11,058 bases of DNA from Larix sibirica (GCA_004151065.3 NWUY0300011897.1:45457-56514); one strand, 5' to 3'. Positions 1 through 9,292 are shown, numbered from the stretch's first letter. Numbers and translations: made by a program. Notes: a model not told the origin generated them from the letters alone.

Positions 1-345
1 TTGCTCTGCGATCCTGTTTTTCTAACACAATCCAAATGGTTTGCTCTGATGATGGGAGTTGAGTGCTTAACAACTCTCCAGGTGTGGAAAGTGATAATAT
101 TCAGAGACTCCATGCTTATCATTCACACTGTCGGGAAAGGTTTAGATAAAGATGATTCTATATAGGGAATAATTCAAAGGTGAAATATTTGATCACTCAA
201 GGAGATGAAGCAAATGATCCTCATGAATATTCAATGGCACAAAAGGTCACCTGCGGATACATTGGCGAATCAAGGGGCTACTCTAGACAAAGGTGTTTGT
301 GTTAAAAGGGATGTACTTCCCCATCGAAGGCGGATTCCATAGTTT
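1..345 (+). pseudogene. LINE-type ORF2 3' remnant, RNase H domain
   Basis: One frame, from about base 20 to base 311, reads as the RNase H domain found at the C-terminus of many plant LINE reverse transcriptases. Visible pieces in order are ALMMGVECL (the helix after the second catalytic position), IIFRDSMLIIHTV (the family's GDS-L-I-I strand, with its Asp kept), and DTLANQGATLDKG (the C-terminal D-x-LAN-x-G-x-x-L motif). The acidic residue expected just before ALMMG (family pattern NN-x-AE-x-x-AL) falls on lysine in the best alignment, so activity would be lost. The frame is also broken by three stops, between the RDS strand and the DTLAN motif. In the family this domain removes RNA from RNA/DNA hybrids during retrotransposition. 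The 5' part lies outside the window. The family call rests on motif order; a host RNase H-like (RVT_3) gene fragment is the main alternative. Confidence 0.6.
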
Positions 346-1590
346 TATATTCACTTGGGAAAGTCATATCATGACATTAAATTTTGAAGTTGTATGCATT
401 GTCATGGATGGGAACCTAGCCCCCGAAGGTATTACGAGCCATCATTTGCATTTTATTACTCCCTCACACAGAGTCCTTCACCCATGCTCACTCTTCTACC
501 CTCACACATTGGGTATTATGGAGGTCTTTATTTCCCCTTGGGAGGATTGTGGGATATCTTCATCCAAAGATATCCACTTAGTTCTTCACTCAATTCTATG
601 TTCCTACCGTGTCAAACTTTTGGCTCTTATTGTGTAATTTCGATGATCATGATTGGCTCTGGGAATGATCCAGTACTTGGACTCATTCACCGATTGCACA
701 TTCCCGAGTTTTCACCATTGAACTTGTAGGTATTGGTTGAAGGTGATGTATTATATTTGATTTCATTTCCTGCTTTGGAGGGACCTCGCTCTCCTCCAAG
801 AGAAAAGTCACCTCATGTTTTCTCGTTTCTTTTGGGTATGTTCTTTGTTGGGACAATAGTTAGGACTGATCCATTTGCTCAAGGTACTAGGGCAGTGTGC
901 TCTATTTCGATTGGATTGCGAAGGGAAAGGAGTTCTGCAAGTTTAATAATGCCATCCTGGAAGGAAAATTTCTATGTGGTTCAGGATGAACTTAGGGATG
1001 TTAAGGCTATACTAAGAATTTTGCAGTCCCGCTGGAATGGAATGGTGGATTCCATGCATTAAATTTAATACCATATTTCTCTTTTGGACACCAAAATAGA
1101 CGATGTGGATGGTAGTGTAAGAGTGCAGGGATGTCAAATATATATACAAGCTACTGGAAGATGTGGACAAATTGATTAGTATGGCTCAAGAAAGCCACTA
1201 TCAAAATCGCTCCACTTTAGCGTGGAGGGTTCCATAAGAAGGAACATTTCAATAACCAACAGAAGAAATTATTGACCTAGACTCCTCAAGGCAAACTGGT
1301 TGATGTTTTCTTATGATGGATTTAGAATAGTTCTACCTTTTTTGTTTATGTTATGTATCACTTATATGTTGATTTATTAGGACAATATATTTTCCTATAT
1401 AGTGCTAGAATTTTAGTTATAGTTGGGGAAATTTTGAATGTAATGTTTAGGGAAGGTAATTATGGAGAGAAAACAATTATCTTTGGTTCCCCTCTTCAGT
1501 AAGGCATCTGTTTTTGTAATTTTTGGTTATTTTTCTCGGCATTTTAATATAAAATCTTTGTATGTTCTCGTTTAAAAAGGATTAATATCT
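346..1590 (+). other. Unrecognised region with open plus-strand frames
   Basis: This stretch follows the RNase H remnant and holds three plus-strand open frames (293-637, 394-729 and 733-1062) that I cannot assign to a family. The last is the most protein-like: its C-terminus (QDELRDVKAILRILQ) has heptad-like spacing suggesting a short coiled coil. After its stop, another frame near 1130-1230 gives KLLEDVDKLISMAQE, again helical and charged, as if one protein had been split by frameshifts. No start context, splice signals or known motif could be confirmed. It could be LINE 3' flank, a decayed host gene or chance open sequence. From about 1300 to 1590 the DNA becomes AT-rich and looks non-coding, with a TTTTAATATAAAATCTTTGT stretch resembling a polyadenylation-rich 3' end. 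Confidence 0.25.
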
Positions 1591-1610
1591 TCCTTAATAT
1601 TCCTTAATAT
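1591..1610. repeat. 10-bp perfect tandem duplication
   Basis: The unit TCCTTAATAT occurs twice head to tail. It lies just downstream of the AT-rich stretch that may end the LINE-derived region. It could be replication slippage, or the kind of short duplication left near an insertion end; nothing else supports a target-site duplication. Confidence 0.8.
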
Positions 1611-1953
1611 CTCACTTCGTCTTTTACACCTTATATATACTATACCCCTTTATTTCTAGATATTCTTCTTGCTATTTTTTTAATGAATTAACTTGAATGA
1701 AAACTTGTGTGTTATTTTTTTTATAACACCCTTTTTAAAGCTAAAAGCTTTAGAACTTAACTCTTTTTATAGCTTATACTTCGAGGTATACAATATTAAC
1801 TTATACTTTCTCAACTATTAAAAATCTTCTTTATAATCTTCCTTCAATTTTCAAATTAACACAACTTAGCTATCCCTAGCTAATAATGTTTGATTAATAT
1901 AACCTTGTTATCATTATGAGAGAAACCTTATATTAAAACTAATGCATTGATTG

Positions 1954-2023
1954 TTGAACAACTAGAATGTATTCTCCGCAGTTTAATTATGTAAAAACTT
2001 GAACAATTGAACAACTAGAATGT
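1954..2023. repeat. 17-bp perfect direct repeat, 53 bp apart
   Basis: TTGAACAACTAGAATGT is present at 1954-1970 and again at 2007-2023. The sequences between and around the copies are not otherwise alike, so this is a dispersed short repeat rather than a tandem array. No function can be assigned. Confidence 0.8.
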
Positions 2024-3770
2024 GATTGACGACTGGCTCTTTTTTCATCCTTTGATTTTTGGTCTCTTCTGACTTACAACGAAATGTTCTTTGAATTTGC
2101 AATGGAATAATATTTTTTTAATGGAATTTTTGGGAATGACCAAAACCTTGATTTGGGTCTGGAATTTATGAAAATGGCAAAAGACCTAATTTTGGTCAAA
2201 TAGATAGAGTTTAGGGAGACTTTGAAATAAAATTTGAGTGGACAAAATCCAGTTCATACAAGGTTTGAAAAATATGTCTAATGGTCGGGACCAAAAAGAA
2301 ACTATGATACCAAATGAAACGAATAAGATTCATTTCTTAAATTTGAACAATAGTTCAATTGTTGAATATCCAATTTAAATAAGACAACAAGTTATAATCC
2401 ATAAGAATAAATATTTAAGTAGTGAAAATATGATCAAATTACAATGAGAGGGCTCGTATATATATTCCCTAAAGAGCACCTTGGTGACTATTCATGAAAG
2501 GTTATGACCTTTAGATAATAATAGAAATTATTATTATTATATTGTTTACACACACATATAATTTTCATTAGAAAGTTTCATTAAGGAAAAGAGCATATAC
2601 ACTCCTATATGTTTTTTTTACTTCAAAACACCCACGTATACTTCTTGTAGAATGGACTCCTCTTGAAGAAATATGGGGTTTAAAGAGCTAGAATGAATGG
2701 TGAGCAAGGTGTTTAGCCTAAGTAAGGTTGTGATGCACCTATTGAATGATTTTATGATGTCAAATGATGTTTTTTTAATATCATATAATTCAATTATATT
2801 AATTTTTAGCTTACATCGATAAGGCTTACTCACAACCCCCTTACCTATGCAAATTTGATTGTTGTGCATGATAATTTGAAATAGTTTGGGGATATTTTAA
2901 AGTGTTAGAGGAGATTTTATCTCTATATAGGATTGAATTACATCATGGTTTATATTTTCATGTTATATCCTTAAAGGTAGAAAGGACTAAATCCCTTACC
3001 CCCCTGAATATCTGAGAATGTATTGCATAGTTTAAGGTGTAATATCCATGCATGGATTCAAAGGTTATTTTGAATCATTTACTAGTGTATATGATGAATT
3101 CAACCAAGTTTTGTTTCAAGACTAAATAATATGTATATTTATGGTTTTGAAATCCCTACAAGTATCCATGTATATGGAAACCATGAGGCGAGATGCATAA
3201 GGTTAAAGGAACATTTCTAAATGACATCATAACCTTAAATGATGTTGAATCACTCTTTTAAGCAATGGATGAAGTGTTTCATGCATGACATTGGGATCAT
3301 TGACCTTAAAATCCTAAATCTATCCTTTCGAGGAAACAAAAGATAAATTTTGTTATATGTTATGTGACTACCACGATGAGAGATTTATAGGCCTTTGAGG
3401 CAAAGTTAGAATAATATATGATTTGTTATGTATCATTGAAGGTATGATGCCAATCATGATTAATTGGCGAATCATGAAAATGTGTCATGAGGTTCATTGT
3501 CACTTCTTGGTTTAAATTTGCTTTGCATGAAGAAATTGAATCTATGTTGTGTTGTGTAAATGAATGTTTATCTAGACTATGCCTTCAAAGACTGAAAGTT
3601 GACCAGCTTATGCAGTTGAGGGGAATGCCAAGCATTGTCATTGCATACATGAATTGAAGGGTTTATTATTGATATGGTCTAAGAATGCGGAAAATTTTAT
3701 ATCATACCACTGCCACGATTACAATGCATTTAAACGAGTGAACCCTAATTTTGTTGATTGCTATGAAGGT
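2024..3770. other. AT-rich intergenic DNA, no gene recognised
   Basis: About 1.7 kb without a convincing gene. A minus-strand open frame at 2618-2869 (83 codons) has an unremarkable low-complexity translation and no recognisable motif, and I treat it as chance. A plus-strand frame at 3487-3657 (56 codons, ATG to TGA) reads as a mixed-composition peptide with three cysteines, but it has no recognised relatives and no upstream signal. I looked in the 2900-3770 part, on the minus strand, for the integrase expected next to the retrotransposon on the right. I saw neither the HHCC zinc finger nor the D,D-35-E catalytic core. Confidence 0.5.
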
Positions 3771-3774
3771 ATGT

Positions 3775-4330
3775 TACACAATGACCATTCTTGACATATC
3801 CCCTCTAGCTAGGTCAAATAGGGATCATTCTCATTATACTCCCTAGAGAGCATGTCAAACACCACATGATTTTCCTTCCACTTATCATAGATAATCTCAT
3901 AGTCACAACATAACATTTTGTGACCCACTTTTGTTGCTCTAAGTATGACACCTTTGTTCTAGGAAATATTTCAAGTTGCAATGGCCTATTTTAATTCGGA
4001 AATGATTCCCTATAAAGTAAAGACGCCACATATCATCTACATGAAGAATAGCCATAGTTTCCTTCTCATAGGTGCATTTGCCCAAGTTTCTATCATATAA
4101 TTGCTTGCTAGTGAAGGAAAGTAGGAATTCCTCTTGCATTAACATAGGCCCAATTATTTTTCCTAAGGCATCACATTCCAAAACAAAAGGTTTATTGAAG
4201 TTAGGTAAAGCAAGGACTGGCATGGTACACATGATAATATATTTAAAATCCTAAAAAGCATGTTCAACATCCTTATTCCAACTAAAGGCATTATTTTTTA
4301 GTAAGGTGGTGAGAGGAGCAACAATTTTAC
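3775..4330 (-). pseudogene. Ty3/gypsy RNase H domain, broken
   Basis: The domain is clearest in the open stretch 3939-4232, preceded by an APLTTLL-type connection segment up to about 4320. Motifs in order are VLALPNFNKPFVLECDALGK (first catalytic Asp at residue 21 of the open stretch), FTSKQLYDRN, TYEKETMAIL (catalytic Glu kept) and IKIGHCNLKYFLEQ. In the last motif the family has T-D-H; here the Asp is replaced by Gly at residue 83, so an active-site acidic residue is gone. After a stop at 3939-3941 the homology continues in another frame (EQQKWVTK, then YEIIYDK and DMLSREY) to about 3800. A further in-frame stop lies just upstream of the open stretch. The domain would degrade genomic RNA during reverse transcription. 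It is non-functional here. Confidence 0.85.
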
Positions 4331-5075
4331 AGTTTTGGACAAAATTCCAATAATAACCTATGAGTCCAAGAAAGCCATGCAATTTAGGGTCCTGGAATGA
4401 GCCCAATATTTCACCACATAAATTATTTTAGGATCAACACACACCCTACTCAATAAAAATGTATTCCAAATATTTAACTTCTAAAGAACCAAAATCACAT
4501 TTAGAATTCTTAAGAAATAGCTAGTGATTATAGAGGAGTTGTGGACTTCATCCACATGTTCCACCCAAGTTTTGATGTAGATTGAGATCTCATCAAAGAA
4601 TAACTAGACAAAACAATGTAGGAGGAGATTTAAGATGTGGTTCATGAGGCTTTGAGAGTTGGAAGTTGCACTGCAAAGACCAGACAACATCACCAAAAAC
4701 TGTTAATAACCATCATGAGTGTGGAAAGTATCTTTGGGAATATCGGCTTCCTTCATGTGAATTTGGTGATACCCAGAGTGAATATCAAGTTTGGTGAAGA
4801 ATTGTTCTCCATGTAGCTCATCTAAGAGATCATCAATGATAGGAAGGGGGAATTTATCTTTGAATATCAAGTAGTTAAGAGCATGAAAATCAAGACACAT
4901 GCACCATTGTGTCTTATTTTGTAAGGACCATGACAATCAAAGAAGAGTAGGGGTTGGTACTAGGATGGATGATACCAACAATTAAAAGCTCCTATACAAT
5001 CTTTTCAATTTAATTTTTTGGAACAAAAGGATGATGACATGGGTGCACATTATGTGGTGGGCTATCGGGAAGTAG
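4330..5075 (-). pseudogene. Ty3/gypsy reverse transcriptase domain, broken
   Basis: The open stretch 4703-4936 covers the fingers and start of the palm: LDFHALNYLIFKDKFPLP, then DDLLDELHG, then KLDIHSGYHQIHMKEADIPK, where the first catalytic Asp is kept. Upstream in another frame the conserved lead-in is visible (HPFVPKN, IEKIV, GIIHPSTNPYSS). Downstream of a TAA at 4703-4705 the same frame continues to LCSATSNSQSLMNHIL. It then meets TAG at 4604-4606 and reads FFDEISIYIKTW at about 4565-4600. The family motif is FFDDILIYSKTW, so the second Asp of the YxDD box is Glu here. A frameshift follows before HGFLGLIGYYWNFV (about 4325-4380). The enzyme would copy element RNA into DNA. Multiple stops, a frameshift and the altered DD pair make it dead. 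Confidence 0.88.
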
Positions 5076-5199
5076 TGCGATACCAATCATGCTCTCCATG
5101 TGAGTGTTGTAATCCTTGGGGATGTTCAACGAATTATTGATGTTTTCTAAATACTAATTGTATATCTAGATGAATTGTATGAGAAGAATCCCTAGAGGC

Positions 5200-5640
5200 T
5201 TGAATAACATGGAATTGTGCAATAATGTCATAGCGACCCTCTTTTAGAATCTTTTTCCATTGGATGGGAGCTGATGATTTTTGGAGAACTTGATTTTAGA
5301 GCTTTGACCGTGTAGGAATCACCATCCTTCTAAAAAATCATGTATAATTCTATGAAATCCATGGTGACAGGGTTTAATGCTCTTAGCCATTTAGCACCCA
5401 AAACAATATCACATCAGCTCATTTCAATGGAAAATATGTGAGCTTTTAGGGAATCTCACCCATTAGAAGTTTCACATTTTCATATTGGTCACCGCATTTA
5501 ATAAATTCCCCATGATCACTCATTATATAAAAGTTAACAACATAAATATAGAAATGTGTTTCTTGGGAACTGTGGTTATAAATACAATCATGGGTGTTTT
5601 CATTATCAATTAAGACAATGACCTTTTTCTACTTGATATG
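5200..5640 (-). pseudogene. Ty3/gypsy aspartic protease and linker, broken
   Basis: Just after the gag remnant, the frame reads VIVLIDNENTHDCIYNHSS at about 5575-5625. Plant Ty3/gypsy proteases have LIDSGSTHNFI at this position, so the catalytic D-S-G triad (5599-5607) has become D-N-E. Homology continues with YVVNFYIM, IKCGDQYENVKLLMGEI, a stop or frameshift, then HIFSIEMS and DIVLGAKWLRALNPVTMDF. This is the second half of the retropepsin fold (the -C-D-I-V-L-G-x-x-W-L segment) and the start of the linker to reverse transcriptase. The linker can be followed to IISSHPMEK and IIAQFHVIQASRDSS before becoming unclear. In an intact element the enzyme cleaves the Gag-Pol polyprotein. Here an in-frame TAG lies just before the active site and more stops follow. 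Confidence 0.75.
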
Positions 5641-6719
5641 GACAACCAACTTTAACATATGAGGAGAAGAAATATTAGTCAAAGAATTAACGGAGATGTC
5701 AGGTTCTGCACCTGGCTGATTAGGAAGAGGAACTTCATCATTGATGGAAGTGACTTCCTCCTAAGTCTCACCCTCAACTTTCTCATGATAAAAAATTTCC
5801 TTAGAAATGGCCATAAATAATTTATACTCACATTTATGCTCGAGAGAATATTTTTCATCATATTTTTAGCAGAGACAAATGAATCAACATTCTTCCATTT
5901 CAACTTGTGCCAATGTGTGGAGTTTGAAGGGTAGGGTAGGCTATTGAGGAACCACCATAATAGAGTAGGAATTTGGAGCAAAGTCAGGGCATCTGGATTT
6001 AGCCTAGGATATAACATAGGCACAATGAGTAAGCCCAACCAATTCAGGGTGATTCATCTTTATGTGGGCTTCGATTTCTTCCTTAAGACCATTAATGAAC
6101 CGATGCTTGAAAAAAATCATTAGATAAATTTCCTATTATAATGGATCAAATGTTAAAATGCATCAATTTAGTCTTCCACCATATCAATTTGGTGCAATTT
6201 GGTATTCTAACCCCCCAAATTGTATCTTTGGTAAAGCAAGCTAACACGACTTTCATAAACTACCTCCATGTAGTGACCCCTGGAGATGAATTCTTATGAC
6301 ATTTCCACCATTGACAATGTTCCCTATCAAGATATAGGACACCTATTCGAAGATTCACCATTCATCTGTTATGGCATGAAGGAAAAAGTAGTGCTCCATT
6401 TAGACAATCCAACCAGTTGGATCCCAACCATCAAACTTATTTAGATCAAATTTAAGGAGGCAAGGTATCATATTCCGAGAACAATAAAAAAATGAGAAGT
6501 GAATAGTAAGATCTTATTTCTCCTCAAAGTTCTTACCCTTAGGGGTGATTTCAACAAATACATGGCCACCCACTTTAGGCAATATACCCTTCAACTTCAC
6601 AATTTAATCAAAACAAATGTTGATTTGTGCAATGGGCAAGACATGATATTGGTTTCCATTTTGTTAACATACCAAGAGATAGTCTAAAAAAAATTCTTTA
6701 CTTCATGCATGGTTGACAT
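5641..6719 (-). pseudogene. Ty3/gypsy gag with zinc-knuckle remnant
   Basis: A likely initiator is the ATG at 6717-6719 (MSTMHEVKN), placed by comparison with related plant gag proteins. Recognisable pieces follow in order: KFDLNKFDGWDPTGWI (about 6406-6455, the conserved F-D-G-x-D-P-x-G-W-I), YLDREHCQWW (about 6300-6335), a V-E-D-x-I-D-A-F patch near 6160-6180, and RFINGLKEEIEAHIKMNHPE (about 6050-6105). Next comes the CCHC zinc knuckle at 5830-5871, where the second Cys is Tyr and a TAA sits between the first two positions. The C-terminal linker (EEVTSINDEVPLPNQPG, about 5700-5760) leads into protease. Gag builds the virus-like particle and its knuckle binds element RNA. At least four stops and two frame changes make this a pseudogene. 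A 119-codon frame at 5679-6038 is an out-of-frame shadow. Confidence 0.75.
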
Positions 6720-7572
6720 GCTATAGATGTTTTTCATGGGACCATTGGGTCCATCAAATAGGTTATAAAAGAGCTATCCCAACAAAATCAATGTCCCAAG
6801 AGGAATTTGTTGAGAGGTGTCACAAGCGGGTCCATACAAAAAACAAATATTGTAGAGTGACACCACAATGATTAGCATCATGTAAGGACTATTTTCAGCT
6901 AGGTATCCTAGAATGGAGTTGACATGCCATAGATTTATTATTATTATTTAATATGAGGGGAGTATACTCCCTTCTAAGTTTTCCCGCATTTATGAAGTTC
7001 CTAAATTCATGATATTACCAATTGTGTAGGAATTTTACTTGTATGCTACATACGCTACATAGGCTAGGGTTTGAAAGGTCCTAAGGATAGAGGAGCATTA
7101 AGAGCTATAGCTCCATGATATACTAATGGGTTTTCAATAATAGTACTTGATCGAATATTTCATGACACAACTAAGGAGGATAAACTGTACCCTTATCCAT
7201 ATTGCTTGATTCCTTAGTACATGAAAGTGATCTGTTCAAGTGTTGTTCTTGGTGTCCTATATAAATAAGATGGCCGACATGATTATCTAAGGCTTGTTTT
7301 AGGGGTGCTTAGGATGTTTCTGATATGCTTAGGGGTACATGGAAGACAAATTTGTATATAGGTGTTGTCTGATGTGGTACTACTCAAAGTGGTACCAATA
7401 GAAATTACAAGAGTGACACCTAACCAAGTGATGTCTCTTGTATTTTCTTTGTGTAGTCTTCCCCAACCACATGTTTAAACAACATATCTATATTTTATTT
7501 AAATATGTAGGAACAAATCTATAGCCTAAAAACAAAATTCTAAAATTGCAGGGCATGTTGGCAAAAGAAAGT
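6720..7572 (-). other. Retrotransposon 5' leader
   Basis: About 850 bases between the primer binding site and the gag start hold no open frame I can recognise on either strand. The position fits the untranslated leader of the element, which normally carries packaging signals. The length is on the long side, so a small later insertion cannot be excluded. A plus-strand TATAAATA at 7260-7267 has nothing recognisable downstream and is probably chance. Confidence 0.45.
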
Positions 7573-7584
7573 GCTTTGATACCA
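7573..7584 (-). promoter_or_regulatory. Primer binding site (initiator tRNA-Met)
   Basis: On the minus strand the sequence is TGGTATCAAAGC. The standard plant LTR-retrotransposon primer site is TGGTATCAGAGC, complementary to the 3' end of initiator tRNA-Met, so there is one mismatch. It sits 2 bases after the ACCACA end of the presumed 5' LTR and upstream of gag in the correct orientation. It would prime minus-strand DNA synthesis. Confidence 0.8.
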
Positions 7585-7586
7585 TT

Positions 7587-8130
7587 TGTGGTGTTCCTTG
7601 TTACTTGAGACAGAATATTCAAAGCAAAATAGATGGAATATAGTTGTGGAAATCAAATACATTGATCAATATAGAAGGAGTATACTTGTGGAAAGAATAT
7701 AAACAAAAGAAAAATTGCAAAATAATAACAGTAAACAAACCTTTAATAATATTCAGAACTAGATGCAATGCTCACTTGCTTCTTTGAGGGGGAAACATCC
7801 AACACGAGTAGAGATACAAATATAGTGATATTCACTTGACAACTTATTACATACATTTATTACTACATATAGTTTCTAATTGATCAAAACCATAACCACC
7901 TATTGGATCTCCATTGATGAGTCCTAAACCATTATTTAGTGGACCTTATTTAATGAGACCACCTATTTTATTGATTTTACAGTCTACTATCTCGTTGAGC
8001 CTTATTTAATAAATATGACCCTCAATGCATTAAGCAACAATCCATAATACTAACTAGGTAGGGCAGGAACCTAAACATTTGAGCAATAACCGTCGGATGA
8101 TGGAGAGGAATAAAGCATAAAAAATCAACA
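7587..8130 (-). repeat. Presumed 5' LTR of the gypsy element
   Basis: The left boundary is fixed by the primer binding site: on the minus strand the LTR ends GGAACACCACA, then two bases, then the primer site. The right boundary is an inference. Position 8130 gives a minus-strand start TGTTGATTTT, so the repeat would run TGT...ACA as plant LTRs do, about 544 bp long. No second copy exists in the window to confirm it. The interior is AT-rich with polyadenylation-like AATAAA stretches. Minus-strand open frames at 8054-8323 and 8160-8345 cross the presumed edge and are taken as chance. Confidence 0.45.
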
Positions 8131-8170
8131 TAATACAAATTAGAGGATAATAATACAAATTAGAGGATAA
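8131..8170. repeat. 20-bp perfect tandem duplication
   Basis: TAATACAAATTAGAGGATAA is present twice with no gap. It begins exactly where I place the outer edge of the LTR, so it may lie in flanking DNA, or inside the LTR if that continues further right. Confidence 0.9.
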
Positions 8171-8888
8171 TAGTAATAAATATCGAGATGTGTAGGTTGA
8201 GGAAAGAATACTCTCTATGGTGAATAGCGAAGAAGACATAAATACATTGAGGGTGGTAGTTGCAAGTGAAGCATAATAAATCATGAATTTGACAACTCCG
8301 ATTCCAATAAAGAGTTGGCACACCTTTTGAATCTTGAGAATTCAATTTATTATACGAATCTTGGCCATCTTATTTCTAAATTATTGTTAGTAACCGTGGA
8401 TCTTGATTGGGGGGTGACATGAGGCTAAAAAATGAAAGGGAAAAAATGTAAGATCAATCACTGTTTTTTAGTGGGATATAAATTAAATGTACATTAATAT
8501 ATTATTTCTTAGTGCAATATACCCATGAGAAATGTAATTTCCACTCCATCTATGAATATAATAATGATTTTTCTTTGAAAAAAAAAGATACACGAATCTT
8601 TTTATTGATTTTCTTTATGATAGTTCGAAATTTTTTAACGGATAATGTCAAGTAGTTAGTAATGTTGAGAGATCTAACATTCTCTAAATAGATAGGGCAA
8701 TGGTTAAAAATTAGAAAAAATAAATGGGAAAAAGGTAATGAGATAATTGGTTTTTTAGAAAGGATTTCTTGTCTTATAAATAAGAGGATCCCATACCTAA
8801 AAACCTTGATGTCTAGCTAAATTATGATCTTAAAAAATAGAATATTAATTTTATTATTTATTATGTGATATTTGGAGATCCTTTACAC
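8171..8888. other. AT-rich DNA, no gene seen
   Basis: No open frame here has a recognisable product, and no tRNA, transposon terminus or other signal was found. The outer part of the LTR may extend into the first few hundred bases. The remainder looks like neutral intergenic sequence with homopolymer runs such as that near 8579. Confidence 0.4.
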
Positions 8889-8924
8889 TTGTAAAATAGC
8901 ACATCAAAATATGCTATTTTACAA
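8889..8924. repeat. 13-bp perfect inverted repeat (hairpin)
   Basis: The arms TTGTAAAATAGCA (8889-8901) and TGCTATTTTACAA (8912-8924) are exact reverse complements around a 10-base loop. The stem is AT-rich and lacks a following T-tract that would make it terminator-like. It could be the core of a decayed hairpin-forming element such as a MITE, but no flanking target duplication is evident. Confidence 0.85.
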
Positions 8925-8940
8925 ATAAATCCATAATTAG

Positions 8941-9032
8941 ATGTCCAATATAATATTTGAATAGCAATGACTTGTTTTGAATATTTATGTCCAATCTAAT
9001 ATTTGAATAACAATGACTCGTTTTGAATATTC
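8941..9032. repeat. 46-bp imperfect tandem duplication
   Basis: Unit one (8941-8986) and unit two (8987-9032) both start ATGTCCAAT and share TAATATTTGAATA and TTTTGAATATT. They differ at four positions (about 91 percent identical). There are only two copies, 16 bases right of the hairpin. It looks like a moderately old local duplication. Confidence 0.9.
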
Positions 9033-9270
9033 AACACAAAATTAACGTTATTCACTAATGATATAATTTTAGTTTAATTTATAAAAAAGACATGGTCTTA
9101 TATTTGATATTCTAATTTTGTTGAATTAGTTTTGTGGAACACGCTGAGATATTGAGAGGGCGAATCATTATATACTTCAAATTCGAACTCAATCACTTCA
9201 AGTTATGTTTATCTTATTCTTCACTCATAAATAATTCATACAACATCAAAAGAAAGATACATGAACATCA
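9033..9270. other. Non-coding stretch with possible dispersed-repeat sequence
   Basis: No gene is visible. Around 9136-9200 the sequence ACGCTGAGATATTGAGAGGG, followed by a GAATCA and ATACTTCAAATTCGAACTC, resembles from memory a dispersed repeat seen near LTR termini in conifer DNA. I cannot verify that here, and no clear terminus is present. Confidence 0.25.
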
Positions 9271-9292
9271 TATATATATATATATATATATA
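9271..9292. repeat. (TA)11 microsatellite
   Basis: Twenty-two bases of uninterrupted TA dinucleotide. A simple sequence repeat of this length is likely to vary between individuals. Confidence 0.95.

Larger units (their letters stand above)
3775..8130 (-). mobile_element. Truncated, decayed Ty3/gypsy LTR retrotransposon
   Basis: Read on the minus strand, the order is 5' LTR (right edge uncertain), primer binding site, leader, gag, protease, reverse transcriptase, RNase H. This is the Ty3/gypsy (Metaviridae) order. The protein remnants match the plant group with LLDELHG, KLD-x-x-SGYHQI, VLALP-x-F-x-x-PFVLECDA and LKYFLEQR motifs. Homology can be followed to about 3775 (a -DMLSREY- segment and a short tail beyond it) and then stops. 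Integrase, polypurine tract and 3' LTR were not found, so the element is 3'-truncated or was cut by a later deletion. Frames change several times and stops are frequent, which implies an old copy. Residues at key active-site positions in protease, reverse transcriptase and RNase H are all altered. Whether it carried a chromodomain cannot be judged, because the integrase C-terminus is absent. Confidence 0.85.

Noticed and set aside
2000-3770. 3' LTR or integrase of the gypsy element
   Set aside because: I compared this stretch by eye with the 5' LTR sequence and with integrase motifs and found no match.
4072-4254. 60-codon plus-strand open frame
   Set aside because: It is the antisense of the clear RNase H motifs.
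5679-6038. 119-codon minus-strand open frame
   Set aside because: Its translation is out of frame with the gag C-terminus and zinc knuckle, which are visible in another minus frame over the same bases.
6499-6687. 62-codon plus-strand open frame
   Set aside because: It is antisense to the gag N-terminal region and carries no recognisable motif.
7260-7267. Plus-strand TATAAATA
   Set aside because: It sits inside the retrotransposon leader in the opposite orientation, with no coding sequence downstream.
8054-8345. Two overlapping minus-strand open frames
   Set aside because: They are hydrophobic, low-information translations across the presumed LTR edge and the 20-bp tandem repeat; treated as chance.
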